A DNA stretch of 64,000 nt. Origin: Centropus unirufus (Eukaryota; Chordata; Aves; Cuculiformes; Centropidae). Numbering within the stretch: position 1 is the first letter of the stretch; each line of letters begins with the position of its first letter. Positions 41,201 to 52,603 of this stretch are shown here, piece by piece. A model generated the notes under the pieces. It was given only the letters and a program-made list of their open reading frames with translations. It searched no databases and was not told the origin of the DNA. The translations under genes and the position numbers were made by a program. The DNA is taken from NCBI GenBank assembly GCA_013397695.1, contig VYZI01000018.1, positions 2,892,920 to 2,956,919 on the forward strand, written 5' to 3'.

Positions 41201-44200
41201 ACAAACAAAACAAAACAAAAAAAAACCACTGACACTCCCCTAAAAGAATGCACCTCCAAAAACCCAGCTTAAGAAATGTAACTTTTCTTTAATGCCTCTA
41301 CACCCTATCCCTGAGAGCTCCCTAAGGAGGGGCTGCTGCAGTGAGGAGGCGCAGGAGCTCCGGGTCCCTGCCGTGATAAGCACACTTCATTTTCCATGAG
41401 CCTCGCATTCTGATGAGATACAAAGGAAACTGCGCACCACATCATGATAAAACTTCAGAATATGTTGAACATGAAATAATCTCAACATTAAAATAATTAA
41501 GGCTGAGAGTGGCTGAGAATCATGCTGCTCACCCAAAGAAGGACAAAACTGCCCCTCCAGAGCGTGTCTTGGAGGACAGGGCACCGGTCGTGTGTTGTGT
41601 TAGGGACAGGAATATGGGATGGAGGACCCCAATGGTCAATTAAATACCTGCCTGACTTAAAATCCCTGGAATCTGTATCCAGTGACTATCTTTCTTAATC
41701 TCTTTAATTGTGATTTTCCATTAAGTGTGTAGGCAAAGTCTCCATTTTACTCTTGCTTTTCTTTTTCTTGCTGTGCTGATGGAACACTGATCTTTTCTGA
41801 GCGGCAACCGTTCAAGAAGGTAGTGCAGAAATGCATGTTGTCTTTGCAATAAATTTGATACTTCTTTTTGCTAACTAGGAGTATACTTCGGATGAGCATA
41901 TAAGCAATTCTGTTTTAATTTACAGTTATTCAAATTTCCAATTAAATGCAGGAAAATGGTATTTTTAGCATTTGTGGTAGTTAAATGACAATACAATAAA
42001 TAACATCAGGTCTCTGAAAAGTAAAGGTTATCTGTAAGTTGATTTGTTCTCTAAACAGATTGATTATCATGATGAATGCATGTTACCTGAAGTTCAGGAA
42101 TTGACCTTATTGTCTCCAGCACCGTGAGGGATGTGTTCGCAGCACAGCGTGGGGCTGGGCAGACACTGGAGCCGCCTCACTGGCAATGTCTTATCACAAG
42201 GCAATTGGTCTTCCCGCCATCATCAATGTGGATAAAGGAAGGCATAATTATTACAGTTATGGAGGTACTGAATAACTCTTAAAAGCATAGGTCTGTTAAA
42301 AGTTAAATATCAGAGCTATTGGGGAATATTTAGGACAGTGCTTGGGGGCATAATTAGGAGCTTTAGGATGAAAAGAGAAAAAGGGAAAAAAAGTCTTGTG
42401 GCAATTTCAGGAAAATGTCACAGGCTTGAATTAGCTCAGTGATTTAGCACAAGATTACTTGACCTCATACCAGCCTGGCCAGGCCTCCTCAATCCAGTGG
42501 GGAGCATGTTCCAGCTGTAAGAAGGCTGGGCACAGCACCTTTCGGTCCAGGCCTCCCCCCTGGCAGACCCACAGGGACGCATGGCACGTGCCCAGCGCTT
42601 TGGACCTGCTACGCGTGGCGCGTGGGACAGGTTCCCCCCTCGGGAGAAGAGCACGAGTCCTCCCAATGTCTGTGGCCAGGGTGCCGGGCTCCTTCCCGGG
42701 ATGGGAGCCACATCTGCCTCCACCTGCTGCCAGGGGGATGCGTCGTCATCCCCATTTCAGACTGGGGGGTAGAAGGAAAAGGGCTGCGTGCTGTGGCCCT
42801 ACACAGGGAGCCTTTAGCAAAGACATAGACAAGCTCTGTGATAGGCAAAACAAGCTGCCCTCTGAAACAAGAATGCAAACTTCTTCTTATGCCAGATCAG
42901 CCAACAGGATGGAAAAAAACCTTTATGACTTTATGCAATACCAAACTTTCTCCCTCCCCTCCTTCTCTAATGGCAAAGGAAGAACTAAAGGTTTCTAAAA
43001 GGTATATATGTGATATGCTTGCTCTATTCCTCACATAATTTTTGCGTGTCAATGAACATTCTGCACTGTTTTTATTATAGCTATAATTATATTGCAATAA
43101 GGGGGGAAAAGAAGCATTTAGTGAACCTAGCAATCGTGGATTTCTTTTTTAGTCATGCGAAATTACTGCTTAGCAACTGCATCAGCCCTAGAAAGCTTAT
43201 GTAATGCAAGGCAAGGAGGGCTAGGAGATGTGCTGTGCATTGAAGTGCTTGCTGAGTAAACCATGTAAGGCAAGAGTGCCTTCTGCTTTGCTCACGTGCT
43301 GCAGCGAGTGTGCAAGAAAACGGCAGCAGGCGCGTTCCTGAGAGCCGTGTGGGAAGCTGGAGGTGGGACTTGTTATTGCAGCCCCAGCAAATGTCCCCAG
43401 GGCCCCAAGGTACATGAGGCTGGGGAGCACTGCAAGCTCTGCCTCCAAGATCCAAGAACGCCGAGCTGACATGCAGAGGAGGAAGCCGTACGTACACAAC
43501 AAGCGATCCAACTCTTCTCCGGTTCTTTGGCACGCTTGTCCTCTGTCTCTGATCACGGGCATTTCAGGTTATGCTGTTATCCAGAGCCCTTGCACAGATT
43601 GATTCTTTCCTCGTGCTGGACTGATTTGCTCTCTACAGGATCTGGGCTACACCACAGAGACACTCCTTGATATCACCTTCTGTTCATTAATCTGGACAGC
43701 ACAATTCATGAACATCTCTAATTCTTATTGCTGGTTTCATGATCAGGGTACCATTTTTTTCTCATTTGATGTCTCCCAAGAGCAGTGTCGATAAATTGCT
43801 CGAGGAATTTGTTCAAGAGCTTTAGGTTAGGAATCTTTTCCTATTTGCCATGTAAGTATTTTGTCTGAAGGACACGTGTAGCTCCTTGTATTACTCAGGT
43901 CTTTATCGCTAGTCTGCCTCAGCGGATTGGAGCAAATGGTTCTTAGGCCTCTGGGACCCTTTGATTAATGTATTTCCTGAGGCAATTAGGCATTGTTTTG
44001 AAAAATACATTTGGCAGCCAACCAGGATTCATTTTGAAGCACTATGTTGCCTGTAATTTCTGTTTCCTGCTGTCAAGGCTAGCGTTACAATGCTAAGCTT
44101 TTTCTCTTTGCCACCTTTTTCTATGCCTTATTACTGTGTCACTAATGCACAGTAATTGTCCAAACAATTAAAAATACTCATTTTGTAGATTAATATTCGT

Positions 44201-47200
44201 ATGGTGGTTTATCCTAAATCCTACGTGAAGGATCGCTCACTAAACCCAGAAGAGCTTAGCATTACATGATGCTGTTGCTCACTGCTTATCTCCAGCACCT
44301 ACTGTGTTCTCAAAAAGGGGTGTGGAGAGGTGCCTTTAGTTGCTTTCTGTCCTTTTAGCCTCGTTGATACAATACAGTGCATAAGGTATATGTACCATGC
44401 AAGAATTTGCACATGGCATCTTCCAGTAATTTACTGAAATGCAAGTACTATATTTTTTTAACACACTGAGAGACACTTGCTGCAAGGTGGGTTAGACAAC
44501 ACCAACATGGTGCAACACGAGATACCTCACAAACCAAGAGGTCCAAAGCCCATGTGAACGCCTTTATTAAAAGCAGGCACAGGCCAGATTTCAAACTTAG
44601 GTGGGGGAGTTGTAGCATCTGTCGCAAGCTGTTCTCTAGGTGAGTTGAAAAGGGATTTGCAGACTTCACAGAAAACTGTGAACTTCTGCAAGTAGTTTCC
44701 CAACCCACTCATAATCTTGCTTTTCAGAGAACAAACATGATTACCAAATGTGTTACAACACAGTGGATACATTGATTTTTATTCTGATAAAATACTCCAC
44801 ATGCAGCAAGCCACATGCTTTCCCTCCCTTTATTTTCTGGTATGGTTCAATGCTGAGTCCCTACAGCTTCTTCATGCCCCCTTGCTGGAGGAAGAGCTGT
44901 GGCCTGCCTGTGGCTCACTTTGAGGTTCTCTTTCCATAGTGTAATCAAGAATGGTTGGTCTGAAGTGAAGTTACAGCAAAAAAGAGTGACTTGGCATTGC
45001 CTGGTCAGAATATTTGTGGTGGAGAAGGACAAAGGAGGAGCTGAAGATAGTGCTGTGGAAAGCCTGGGCTGGCTTATTTCATGGTCTGTGCCCATCCTTG
45101 GGTTGGAAATCTCTCCCAGCATTCAAAGGGCTCTGACATTCCACTTCTTTTGTGCTGGAGGGAGGAAAAATCCCACTAATGTTCCCTTTTCCATCTGCAG
45201 CTCTGGCATGAGATTTAGCCGCACTCCTAACCCATCGTGTTGGTTTGCTAATAGTGTTAATTAAGAACAGAAAACTAATGTACCAACACACCAACATCCG
45301 AGTCTCCTTCTGTTATGAGTAACTTCAACAGTGAGCTTTGACCTAGCTAAATCCCACTCCTAAAGCTTTCTTGCCTTCAGTCAAGGGCTCCTCTCAGTAT
45401 TACAAACGAAGAGGCAAACACGCTTTGGAAGGTGAAGGTAACAAACTGAACGCTTTGCTTCACCTAACAGCGAAGGCTGCAAGCTTCCCGAGTGGCTCCC
45501 AGCAGTGGTAGGCAGGGATCAGAAGCAGTGTGGGCATGCTGGCACCATCCATCGCTGTCTCCTGTAGTGGTGTGACAGAGGCCAGCGCGGTGCCAGTAGA
45601 GCATCCCACCTCTGCCCGCTTCTTGCAGGCGTGTCTGTTTTGTAACAGGACGGAGGCAGCTTGTCTGCTGGTGAGTGTTTGAAATGGAAATGGAAATTGT
45701 ATCCTCCACATCATAAAAAGATTTAAATGGCCCAGACCTCCCTCTCCCTCTCTTTGGTTCTGTTTAGTCTGCTTGTATTTACTCAGAGATACTAAGAAGA
45801 AGCAAGGAATGCTAACCTTGCCTTGTCTCCACCTGTCCCTGTTGGATGGCACCAGTGGTCTGTGTACCAGCAGTGACAGGTTGATTCCTTTTTTTTCTTT
45901 TTTTCCTCATTAGGTTGGCACAGGAGAACACCAGAAGCAGTCGGAGTCTTGCTGCTGCCACAGTCTTCCTAGAGAGCCAGTGGTCAGTGTAGCATCCTTT
46001 CTAATACCCATCGCACTAAATCATCAGTGACCGGCAAGTACACAGGGCACACAAATAAAAGAAAGGAAAGATACCACCAAGTTTTCAGAATTAATTGCCT
46101 GAAGCATTTGGGAAAACTGACCAGATTAAACGGCCACATGGAGTTTTCTCTGCCTTTTTAGTGAAGGCAGTGTAGACTGGCTGGGCACTGTGCAGAATGA
46201 CACTTATTTTCTGGACACCAAAGGATACTGGCACCACAAAGCCACTTGCCACACTGCGCTTGAGTGTGCTCTAAGCTGCGATGTGCGAACAGTCTGTCTG
46301 CTTGAAAACAAAAATCAAGCTCAAGGGTTGTGTGACAAGTCAGTGTAGATGGGGCCATCATCTGAAGGCTGAATTTCTCAGCTTGAGGTGAAAACTCGAC
46401 ATTGTTAAGAATCGGTGAGGTGGAAGTCCTGGTTTCAGTGCCAGTTTCTCTTACGCAGCTGTTACTTGTACTGCTTTCCCTCCTGCGCCGCTTGTGCTAG
46501 ATTCACTTTGCTCCCCTTGCTGTGAGATTCCCCCCACTGTTTTGAATGTGTGGATTGAACTGTTACCGAATTCCAAATATTAGCGAGCAGGGAGATCTGA
46601 AATTGGGCTACATATGTCTTCCCAACTACAAAGTTAGCGTAGGCTGACAGAGGAATGGGAACCACCTCTCGACTTCTGTCTGGCCTTGTGCCCCACCACC
46701 GCAAGCCCCCACCCCTCCTGCAGGAACCCAGAGCTCCCACGCGTTGTAAAACATACTCCAAAAGTGTGGGGGGTTTAAAGTATTTAAGTTATCGCTTTGA
46801 AGGTGTTTCTTGAGCTGAGGCTGTGTTTTTGGTTTTCTGTTTTGTCAGTTATAAACACAAGCCTCTAAGTTCCCCGCTGACCAACACAAGTGGAACACGG
46901 CAAAGGCCTTGCAGCCTGCCAAGGAGGCAAAATAAACTTTGTGTGACAGGTAAGAGCTACACACCAAGAAGCACAGGAGTCAATGTTTTCCATTAATTAC
47001 CAACAAGATCCTGTGTGTACTGGCAAAGATCCCAACATAAGCAATAAAAGTGCATATTTTGGCATGAGGACAGTCCTGGCACACATCAACAAATCCATGT
47101 GCAAGAGCAGAAACCCGTCCCTGGGAGCTAATGGGCAGCTTGTGTGCAGGACTGTGTTTTAGAGCAGGAAACGCTGTCGTGGCTCAGAGAGCACAGTGAG

Positions 47201-49738
47201 GTAAATGTTGACTTTTTAAAGGCAACCTCTGTGGCTCTAGGTGAGAGGGATGCTTGGCAGAGATCTGCGTTAAGTGTTTGCTGGGCTCAGCGAGGGCTTA
47301 GAGGGGGGAAGTACCATGTGTGAAGGGAGAGAGTGACCTGCTGCTTGGCCTAGTTGTGGAATTAAAACCAAACTAAACAACTTTCTATGTGTTTATCCAA
47401 CTAATACCAGCACCACAAAGCTAGATATGCCTGGGCTCTCCCAAGGTTGGACAGCCATTCCCAAGGTGTAAAGTGGGAAGGTTTAGCACGCCTGCTTCTC
47501 ACTGTGCTGCAAGCGCTCCACAGGGACCTCCAGGTGGATGTTTGTGCTCTTGGCCCATAGCTGAGGCTGTGTGAGGAATGTGCTATGGGGTGTTCCAGGA
47601 GTTGCTGTTGTAGTTGTGAACGATGATATTGCAAAAGGGCTGTAGTCAGAGGAGAGCCTGTGTCAGCTGAGAGCTAAAATGTGATTTTTATCTTTTTTTT
47701 TTTCACTGTGAACTAGATAAGATGGGTAGGTAGCTGGTGCAGGTACTTTTAAGCATTAAAACATACTTCTCATATTGCCAGGTCTTTCCACGGGTTGTGC
47801 AGTGAAGCTCCCCCCAAAATATCTTCAGGACAACTCTGAACTATGGAATACTGGCCAAAATGTGTGTAGCCCTCATAGCAGCTGAACAAAAAGTTTGCTT
47901 TTGTGGAAGGCTAAACTCAAACAGTCTGCACTGCAGCTACTCCAGTGGAGAATCATCTGCAGTTGAAAACATGTATGTATTTAAATATGCACATGTGAGC
48001 ATCCAGAAATATACTTCGGGCAAATTGTTGTCTGTGGTCCCACACATGAAAGCCCCTTTGTGAAGTGGGGTAGCGGTATGACCTAATATACATACAATTT
48101 CAGAAGTCAGGCTCAACTGATTAACTCAGTTATGTATTTACATAAAAAACAAATCAGCATCAGAAAATGTACCAGAAATGTAATGTGATGATATAATGCC
48201 ATCTCCAGAGACAGACGCTACCAGGAGAGCACTCGGGTGCCCGGCACTTGTCTAAACATTGCCTTGGATGTCTCCACTGTCAGGATGTGGTAGAGCTGCC
48301 AGTGCCCTTCTGGATCCCAGCTTTGACACTCAGCCCGCTCACTCTGCCCAGGTTTTCTATCAGCTGCCAGACTTTTGAGCTTCATGGAGTTTCTTCTGCA
48401 CCTGCAGAGAGAAAACTCATGTCTGGTGGCTGCAGACAGAGTCCAGAACAGGTAGCAGGTCTGTAGCAGGCTGAGTGCATTTTCCAGGCGGTGACTTGTG
48501 CTGCTGGGAAAGAGCAGAGTTTTTTTGTAAACACAAGTGTCAACTAGCTGCATCCGAGAACGAGCGAGATTTTTGTGACCACAGAAGCAGTGTCTGAGGA
48601 GTCCTGCTGCGCAGGGAAGTCTTCATGAGGGGATGGACCAGCAAAGCTGTTCCTTTGCTGTCACCACGCAGGCACAGCTCATGCCAGCTGCTGTGCTGAC
48701 AGAGCAGCCCGCAGGAGCAGGGCAGAGTAAACCTTACATCTAATGGACTTGTGTTTTGCTGTCTTCTTTAGCTCTCCAGCATGACTCACGTAAGTCTCAG
48801 AGATAAGCCCTAGAAGCAACCTTGTTAGAGATGATCGCTGGAGCTGAATTTATCCCTGCTTTCTTCAGCTCCAGGACTGGTTTCCTGGAGTTTCCCTAAC
48901 AAAAAGCGATGTGAAGCTGCAGTAGTGTTACCTTTCCTCTGGCACTTTGTGACTGGTCACCTGTCGTCTCACCCAACCCCGTTTTCATTTATTGCCGGTC
49001 TCCATTCTCACTGCCATACCTGCCTTGCTCAAGCTGGGTAATTAAGTTTCTGCTGCCTTATTTTTCTCTGAGCAGTGTGACCACGAGGGCTAATGCCAGT
49101 TTAAAGGGGAGCAGTGTTTCTCCTCACCTGCCTCAGGTTAACACTTGTGCCACTGATCTAACTACAAGTTCTGTCGTTGTGGTTTCTCTCTTTTATTGGG
49201 GACCTCCTCCTTGCTCTTCTTTCTCTCCAGATTCAGGTGATTTCTTCAGAAGCATCCTTCTGATTAGATAAATGGACACCATATCCATGCTATGGTATGT
49301 AAGCTCTGAGGTTAAGATCTCCACTTTTGAGCAAGGATTTGGTATTATCACTTTGGTCTGTGTAATAAAAATCAAAGGCAAGATGTTCTGAAAACAAATC
49401 TGCTGCAAACATCCACGGGGATAAAATATTTTTGCAGCCTGGCTAAGTTTTGTCTCGGTATAGAAAACTGCAACTTTGAATTTCTTAATTTGTGGAATTA
49501 AATCCTCTCCGTCTGTACGTACTGATGTGTACGTTAATGCTTGGCTTATTCTTATGGGAACTGGAATAAACAGTGGAAGCACAGCCCGTTTGCATCTCAA
49601 GTCTGTCGTTAACTCCTTGAATGCATTTCTTCTTGAAAATATTTACTCCCTCTGTTTTGCTCTTCCTAGGAATTGTTTGCGGTCCTTCTCTCTCAAATGC
49701 CCTTCGGGTGCCCACTGTATCTTTTCCAGCCATCTGTT

Positions 49739-49750
49739 GCCATCTGGTGG
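49739..49750 (-). promoter_or_regulatory. Perfect CTCF core motif
   Basis: On the minus strand CCACCAGATGGC fits CCASYAGRKGGC at all twelve positions. It lies in the spacer about 2.7 kb upstream of the CHRNA1 promoter. Binding is inferred from sequence only. Confidence 0.5.
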
Positions 49751-50150
49751 CAATAGTCTTGAGCTGCCAGGCTCCTGTGAGATGGCTTCCAGCGGGAAAT
49801 GTGTGCCATGCTGTCTGTGACTAGGGGCAATCTGGTAACCAACACATGGCAAATATACAAATTACTTGTCTAACCATATGTCTCCTCTTATCCAGTGCTG
49901 CCATAATCTACTGTCAGCAGCAATGCCAATTTTTTTTATACCAAAATGCATTAAAATGTGCATATACTGCATTTGGAAGCTAAAAAATACCTAAAGAACA
50001 CTGCTATTATTTTAAAGCTTTAGTGCCTTTAATTTCCATGACATAATATCTACCTTTCCACTATTCTTTTTATTAATTTGACATCTGTTTCCCCCATGCA
50101 GGCCCTGCAGTCATTTGAACCTCTTGCATCTACTTTTTTTAGTGGGGCAT

Positions 50151-50182
50151 TGCAATTCCGCATGCAATTCCGCATGCAATTC
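50151..50182. repeat. 12-base tandem repeat (TGCAATTCCGCA), about 2.7 copies
   Basis: Two exact copies and a partial third, each carrying a GCATGCAATT core. Possibly a short-period expansion. Confidence 0.85.
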
Positions 50183-51779
50183 TATGACAAAGTGAAGATC
50201 TTGTATTCCTCGCTCTGCTGAAACCACTAGGCATCCTGCTCACCTCTAACCTGGCTGTAGAAATATCACCTGGCCAAACAGACTTATCTGAGGTAGTATT
50301 TGCTCGCGGCTGGCTGGCTTCATGGTGGAGAGGGCAGAAGCCGTTGCAGCACTTGTTCCTGGTACTTGAATGAAAGGAGAAATGCCCTAATTTTATTTAT
50401 TTTTTTTGTAGGAGTACCTGGAATTCATGTTACCAAAGAGCATGGTAAGTAACACTCTCCTGCATCTGTTTGGGAGCAAACCTGCCAGAACTGCCTTGGG
50501 TGAGCGGGAATGCCTTGAGAGACGTGGAGAGGATCCGGAGGGGCATTGTCAGCATTCCCGCAATGCCTCCATGCAATTGTATCTCCGCTGGGCAAAGCAG
50601 CTGCCCAGCCTGGGATAAAGGTTGGAAGCAGCTAGTAGCTTGTTTGAAAGAAGATAGCTGCAACAATGGGAGCTGCTGGCCAAGGCACAGGCCAAGGACA
50701 AAGCCAGAGTTATGTGTATGGAGATATTTTACTGGAAGATAAATGTAAAGACAGAGGCTGAATGCCGAGTTAGTGGAGGGGGGTGATTTTGAAAAAGTAA
50801 TAATCAATTAATAGTAAAGGCATCCAGCGTGAAGCCCCAAACTGGTTGGCAGACAGCATGAAGGGTATCCAGAAGAAAAAGAAAACACATATGGCATCAT
50901 CCAAAGGCAAAGCTAAGAAAGGTTTCTGCGGAGGATCTTTCCTGGATAGGGCCTTTTGGAGCAGTGTGTAACTATGGTTGTGGCAAGTGACCTAGTGCAG
51001 TCTCCTGTCTCCAAATAGCAGGCACCGAGGGAAAGTGCAAGAACAGCCTAAGCGTTAGTCAATATTGCTCCAGAACACCAACCCAGCCTCCCGTGAGTTG
51101 TGACTCTGGGACTTCTGTGACAGACTTCTTGGGTTGTTTGTTTTTATTTAATAGCATGAAATTAATTTGTTAAACTATTTTGTTCTGAATACACATAAAT
51201 TGGTGACAACCAGACACTCCTATGGAATCAAGTTCTGCTTCAGCCATGTTATGTGAAGGAGTCTCTTGGTTAAGCCTGCTAACTCTAAGTTTCCCTCAAT
51301 GCCCTCTACTTTTTTGCACTGGGACACCAAATTTATCCAAATCTGTCTACTCCAAAATGCTTGGATTTTACAGGCTCTACCAAAACTCATTCTCTCCGTG
51401 GCTCCTCTTCCAGGTGTGGAAGCCAGTTTGTACTGTGGATGTTGTCACTTCCTCACAGACCTTTTCCAAGTCTACCTTTTGAAAGCATTTCATCAGAACT
51501 GCCAAGAGCCCTCAGGACGCCATGGATTTATAGCAGTATCTTTCCTGTTTGCTTCATCTCCTTTCCTAGGAAGTGATGGACTTGCTTTCCTCTTGCTGCT
51601 GAGCATTTCACAGAATGGTTAATCATTTATCTCAAGATTTTGTCCCTGAGTGATATTGGTCAGCTCAGAGGAAGTCATCATATATATATGTATGTGAGTA
51701 GCCTGAATAACTGAGTATTATTACCAAACACCTCACTTCTCACCACTTTTTCACGTGATTTATGACAATAATGAGCACA

Positions 51780-52060
51780 TACTAGCATGACCTACAGGAA
51801 TCCACTGGATCTGCCCAGCTGTAGAAACCAATCTTATTCCTACCATTTGATTTTTACAGTTCAGTAGGTTTATAGATATCTACGGAAGGGTTTTCCCCTT
51901 CTTTTTCCAGGTTACTTTGGTTCGTTAACAGTTTTCAAGGGGTGGGGGAGCTCTACCAAATGCCTTCTGAAAATCCCAGTAGATTCAAGGAGGTGGATCT
52001 CTCTTGAACCTATTCCCTTCCTCAAGGATTTGTCCTCCACCTGAGAAGCCAAAGGAACAT
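51780..52060 (-). mobile_element. Probable decayed CR1/L3-type LINE fragment (reverse-transcriptase region)
   Basis: Read on the minus strand, the stretch around 51960-51995 (CTACTGGGATTTTCAGAAGG then CATTTGGTAGAG) resembles the conserved reverse-transcriptase segment that reads YLDFSKAFDK in CR1 elements, now degenerate and with a stop. About 100 bases further along that strand, GGTAGGAATAAGA resembles a downstream CR1 segment. No intact frame remains. Identified from memory of the family; ends are approximate. Confidence 0.4.
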
Positions 52061-52405
52061 GCTCATCCCAGCGCAGTCTGTACAGTGGTGAGTATGCATC
52101 AGAAATAAATGCCTGTGATCTATTTTCCTTCAGAGAAACAAAAATCCCAGATCCAGCAAGTTGCTCTCGTTACAAAAGGTGATGTGCAGCTTTGGGTCTT
52201 CAGCTTGAAATTTTCCGAGATCTCACCGAGATGTTCAGTTACGCTACAGATAATTCCTTCTTATATTCATTTACATATTTATATGTTTATTTAGTCACAG
52301 GTCACATTACCAACGAGAAAATCTGACCTTTTGTAAACTGCAGAAGATGCTTGACTGGTGAAACACATTGTGCTCCCATTTCCAAGCAGGCAGTGCAATG
52401 GGGTT

Positions 52406-52411
52406 CAGCTG
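52406..52411 (+). promoter_or_regulatory. E-box (CAGCTG), distal of the pair
   Basis: Palindromic E-box of the type bound by myogenic bHLH dimers, 158 bases before the CHRNA1 start codon. Confidence 0.6.
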
Positions 52412-52424
52412 TCATTCCCAAAAA

Positions 52425-52430
52425 CAGGTG
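52425..52430 (+). promoter_or_regulatory. E-box (CAGGTG), proximal of the pair
   Basis: Second E-box, about two helical turns from the first, a spacing that allows cooperative binding of two bHLH dimers. Confidence 0.6.
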
Positions 52431-52563
52431 CTGTAAGTCGATACCTCAATGGTTATATTTCACCAGTGCCCTGGCAGGAGGCAGTACAGCCCTGCTCTGA
52501 AGAGACCTTAAAGGCGCTTTGTGTGTGCTTCCATTTGTATGACTGCAGCAAGAAGAAGCCAAG

Positions 52564-52603
52564 ATGATGACGGTCCATCACGTACTCTTCCTCATCTCCA
52601 CAG
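52564..52603 (+). CDS. CHRNA1: CHRNA1 coding exon 1 (signal peptide)
   Basis: 40 bases, MMTVHHVLFLIST plus one base, donor ACAG|gtaaag. The signal peptide MMTVHHVLFLISTAGLALC is completed by exon 2, and cleavage is expected before Tyr. Two consecutive ATGs are possible starts; the first is annotated because it gives the 19-residue leader usual for the subunit. The leader differs from what I recall in chicken apart from its end. Confidence 0.9.

Larger units (their letters stand above)
38256..51779. other. Intergenic spacer between CHN1 and CHRNA1
   Basis: About 13.5 kb with no gene I can support on either strand. Open frames of up to about 180 codons around 39-43 kb lie in GC-richer sequence and show no recognisable domain. 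Contains a perfect CTCF core at 49739-49750 and a 12-base tandem repeat at 50151-50182. Confidence 0.7.
52400..52563 (+). promoter_or_regulatory. CHRNA1: CHRNA1 muscle promoter with paired E-boxes, and short 5' leader
   Basis: CAGCTG at 52406-52411 and CAGGTG at 52425-52430 form a pair of MyoD-type E-boxes 19 bases apart, followed by TTAAA at 52508-52512. The chicken alpha1 gene is known to have a compact enhancer with two E-boxes about 80-116 bases before its start site. By that spacing transcription here would begin near 52511-52522, giving a leader of roughly 40-50 bases. No canonical TATA box was seen. Confidence 0.7.

Noticed and set aside
42430..42452. TTAGCTCAGTGATTTAGCAC resembling the A-box and D-arm of a tRNA
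   Set aside because: No B-box (GGTTCRANTCC) follows at the proper distance and no cloverleaf could be drawn, so it is a chance match.
42459..42998. 179-codon plus-strand open frame in the intergenic spacer, overlapping minus-strand frames
   Set aside because: Several frames are open at once in GC-richer DNA, no known domain is seen, and no upstream promoter or downstream polyadenylation signal pairs with it convincingly.
44440..44772. Minus-strand AATAAA near 44566 beside an 81-codon minus-strand frame, looking like a processed pseudogene end
   Set aside because: The peptide matches nothing I know, there is no poly-A tail or target-site duplication, and a lone AATAAA is common.
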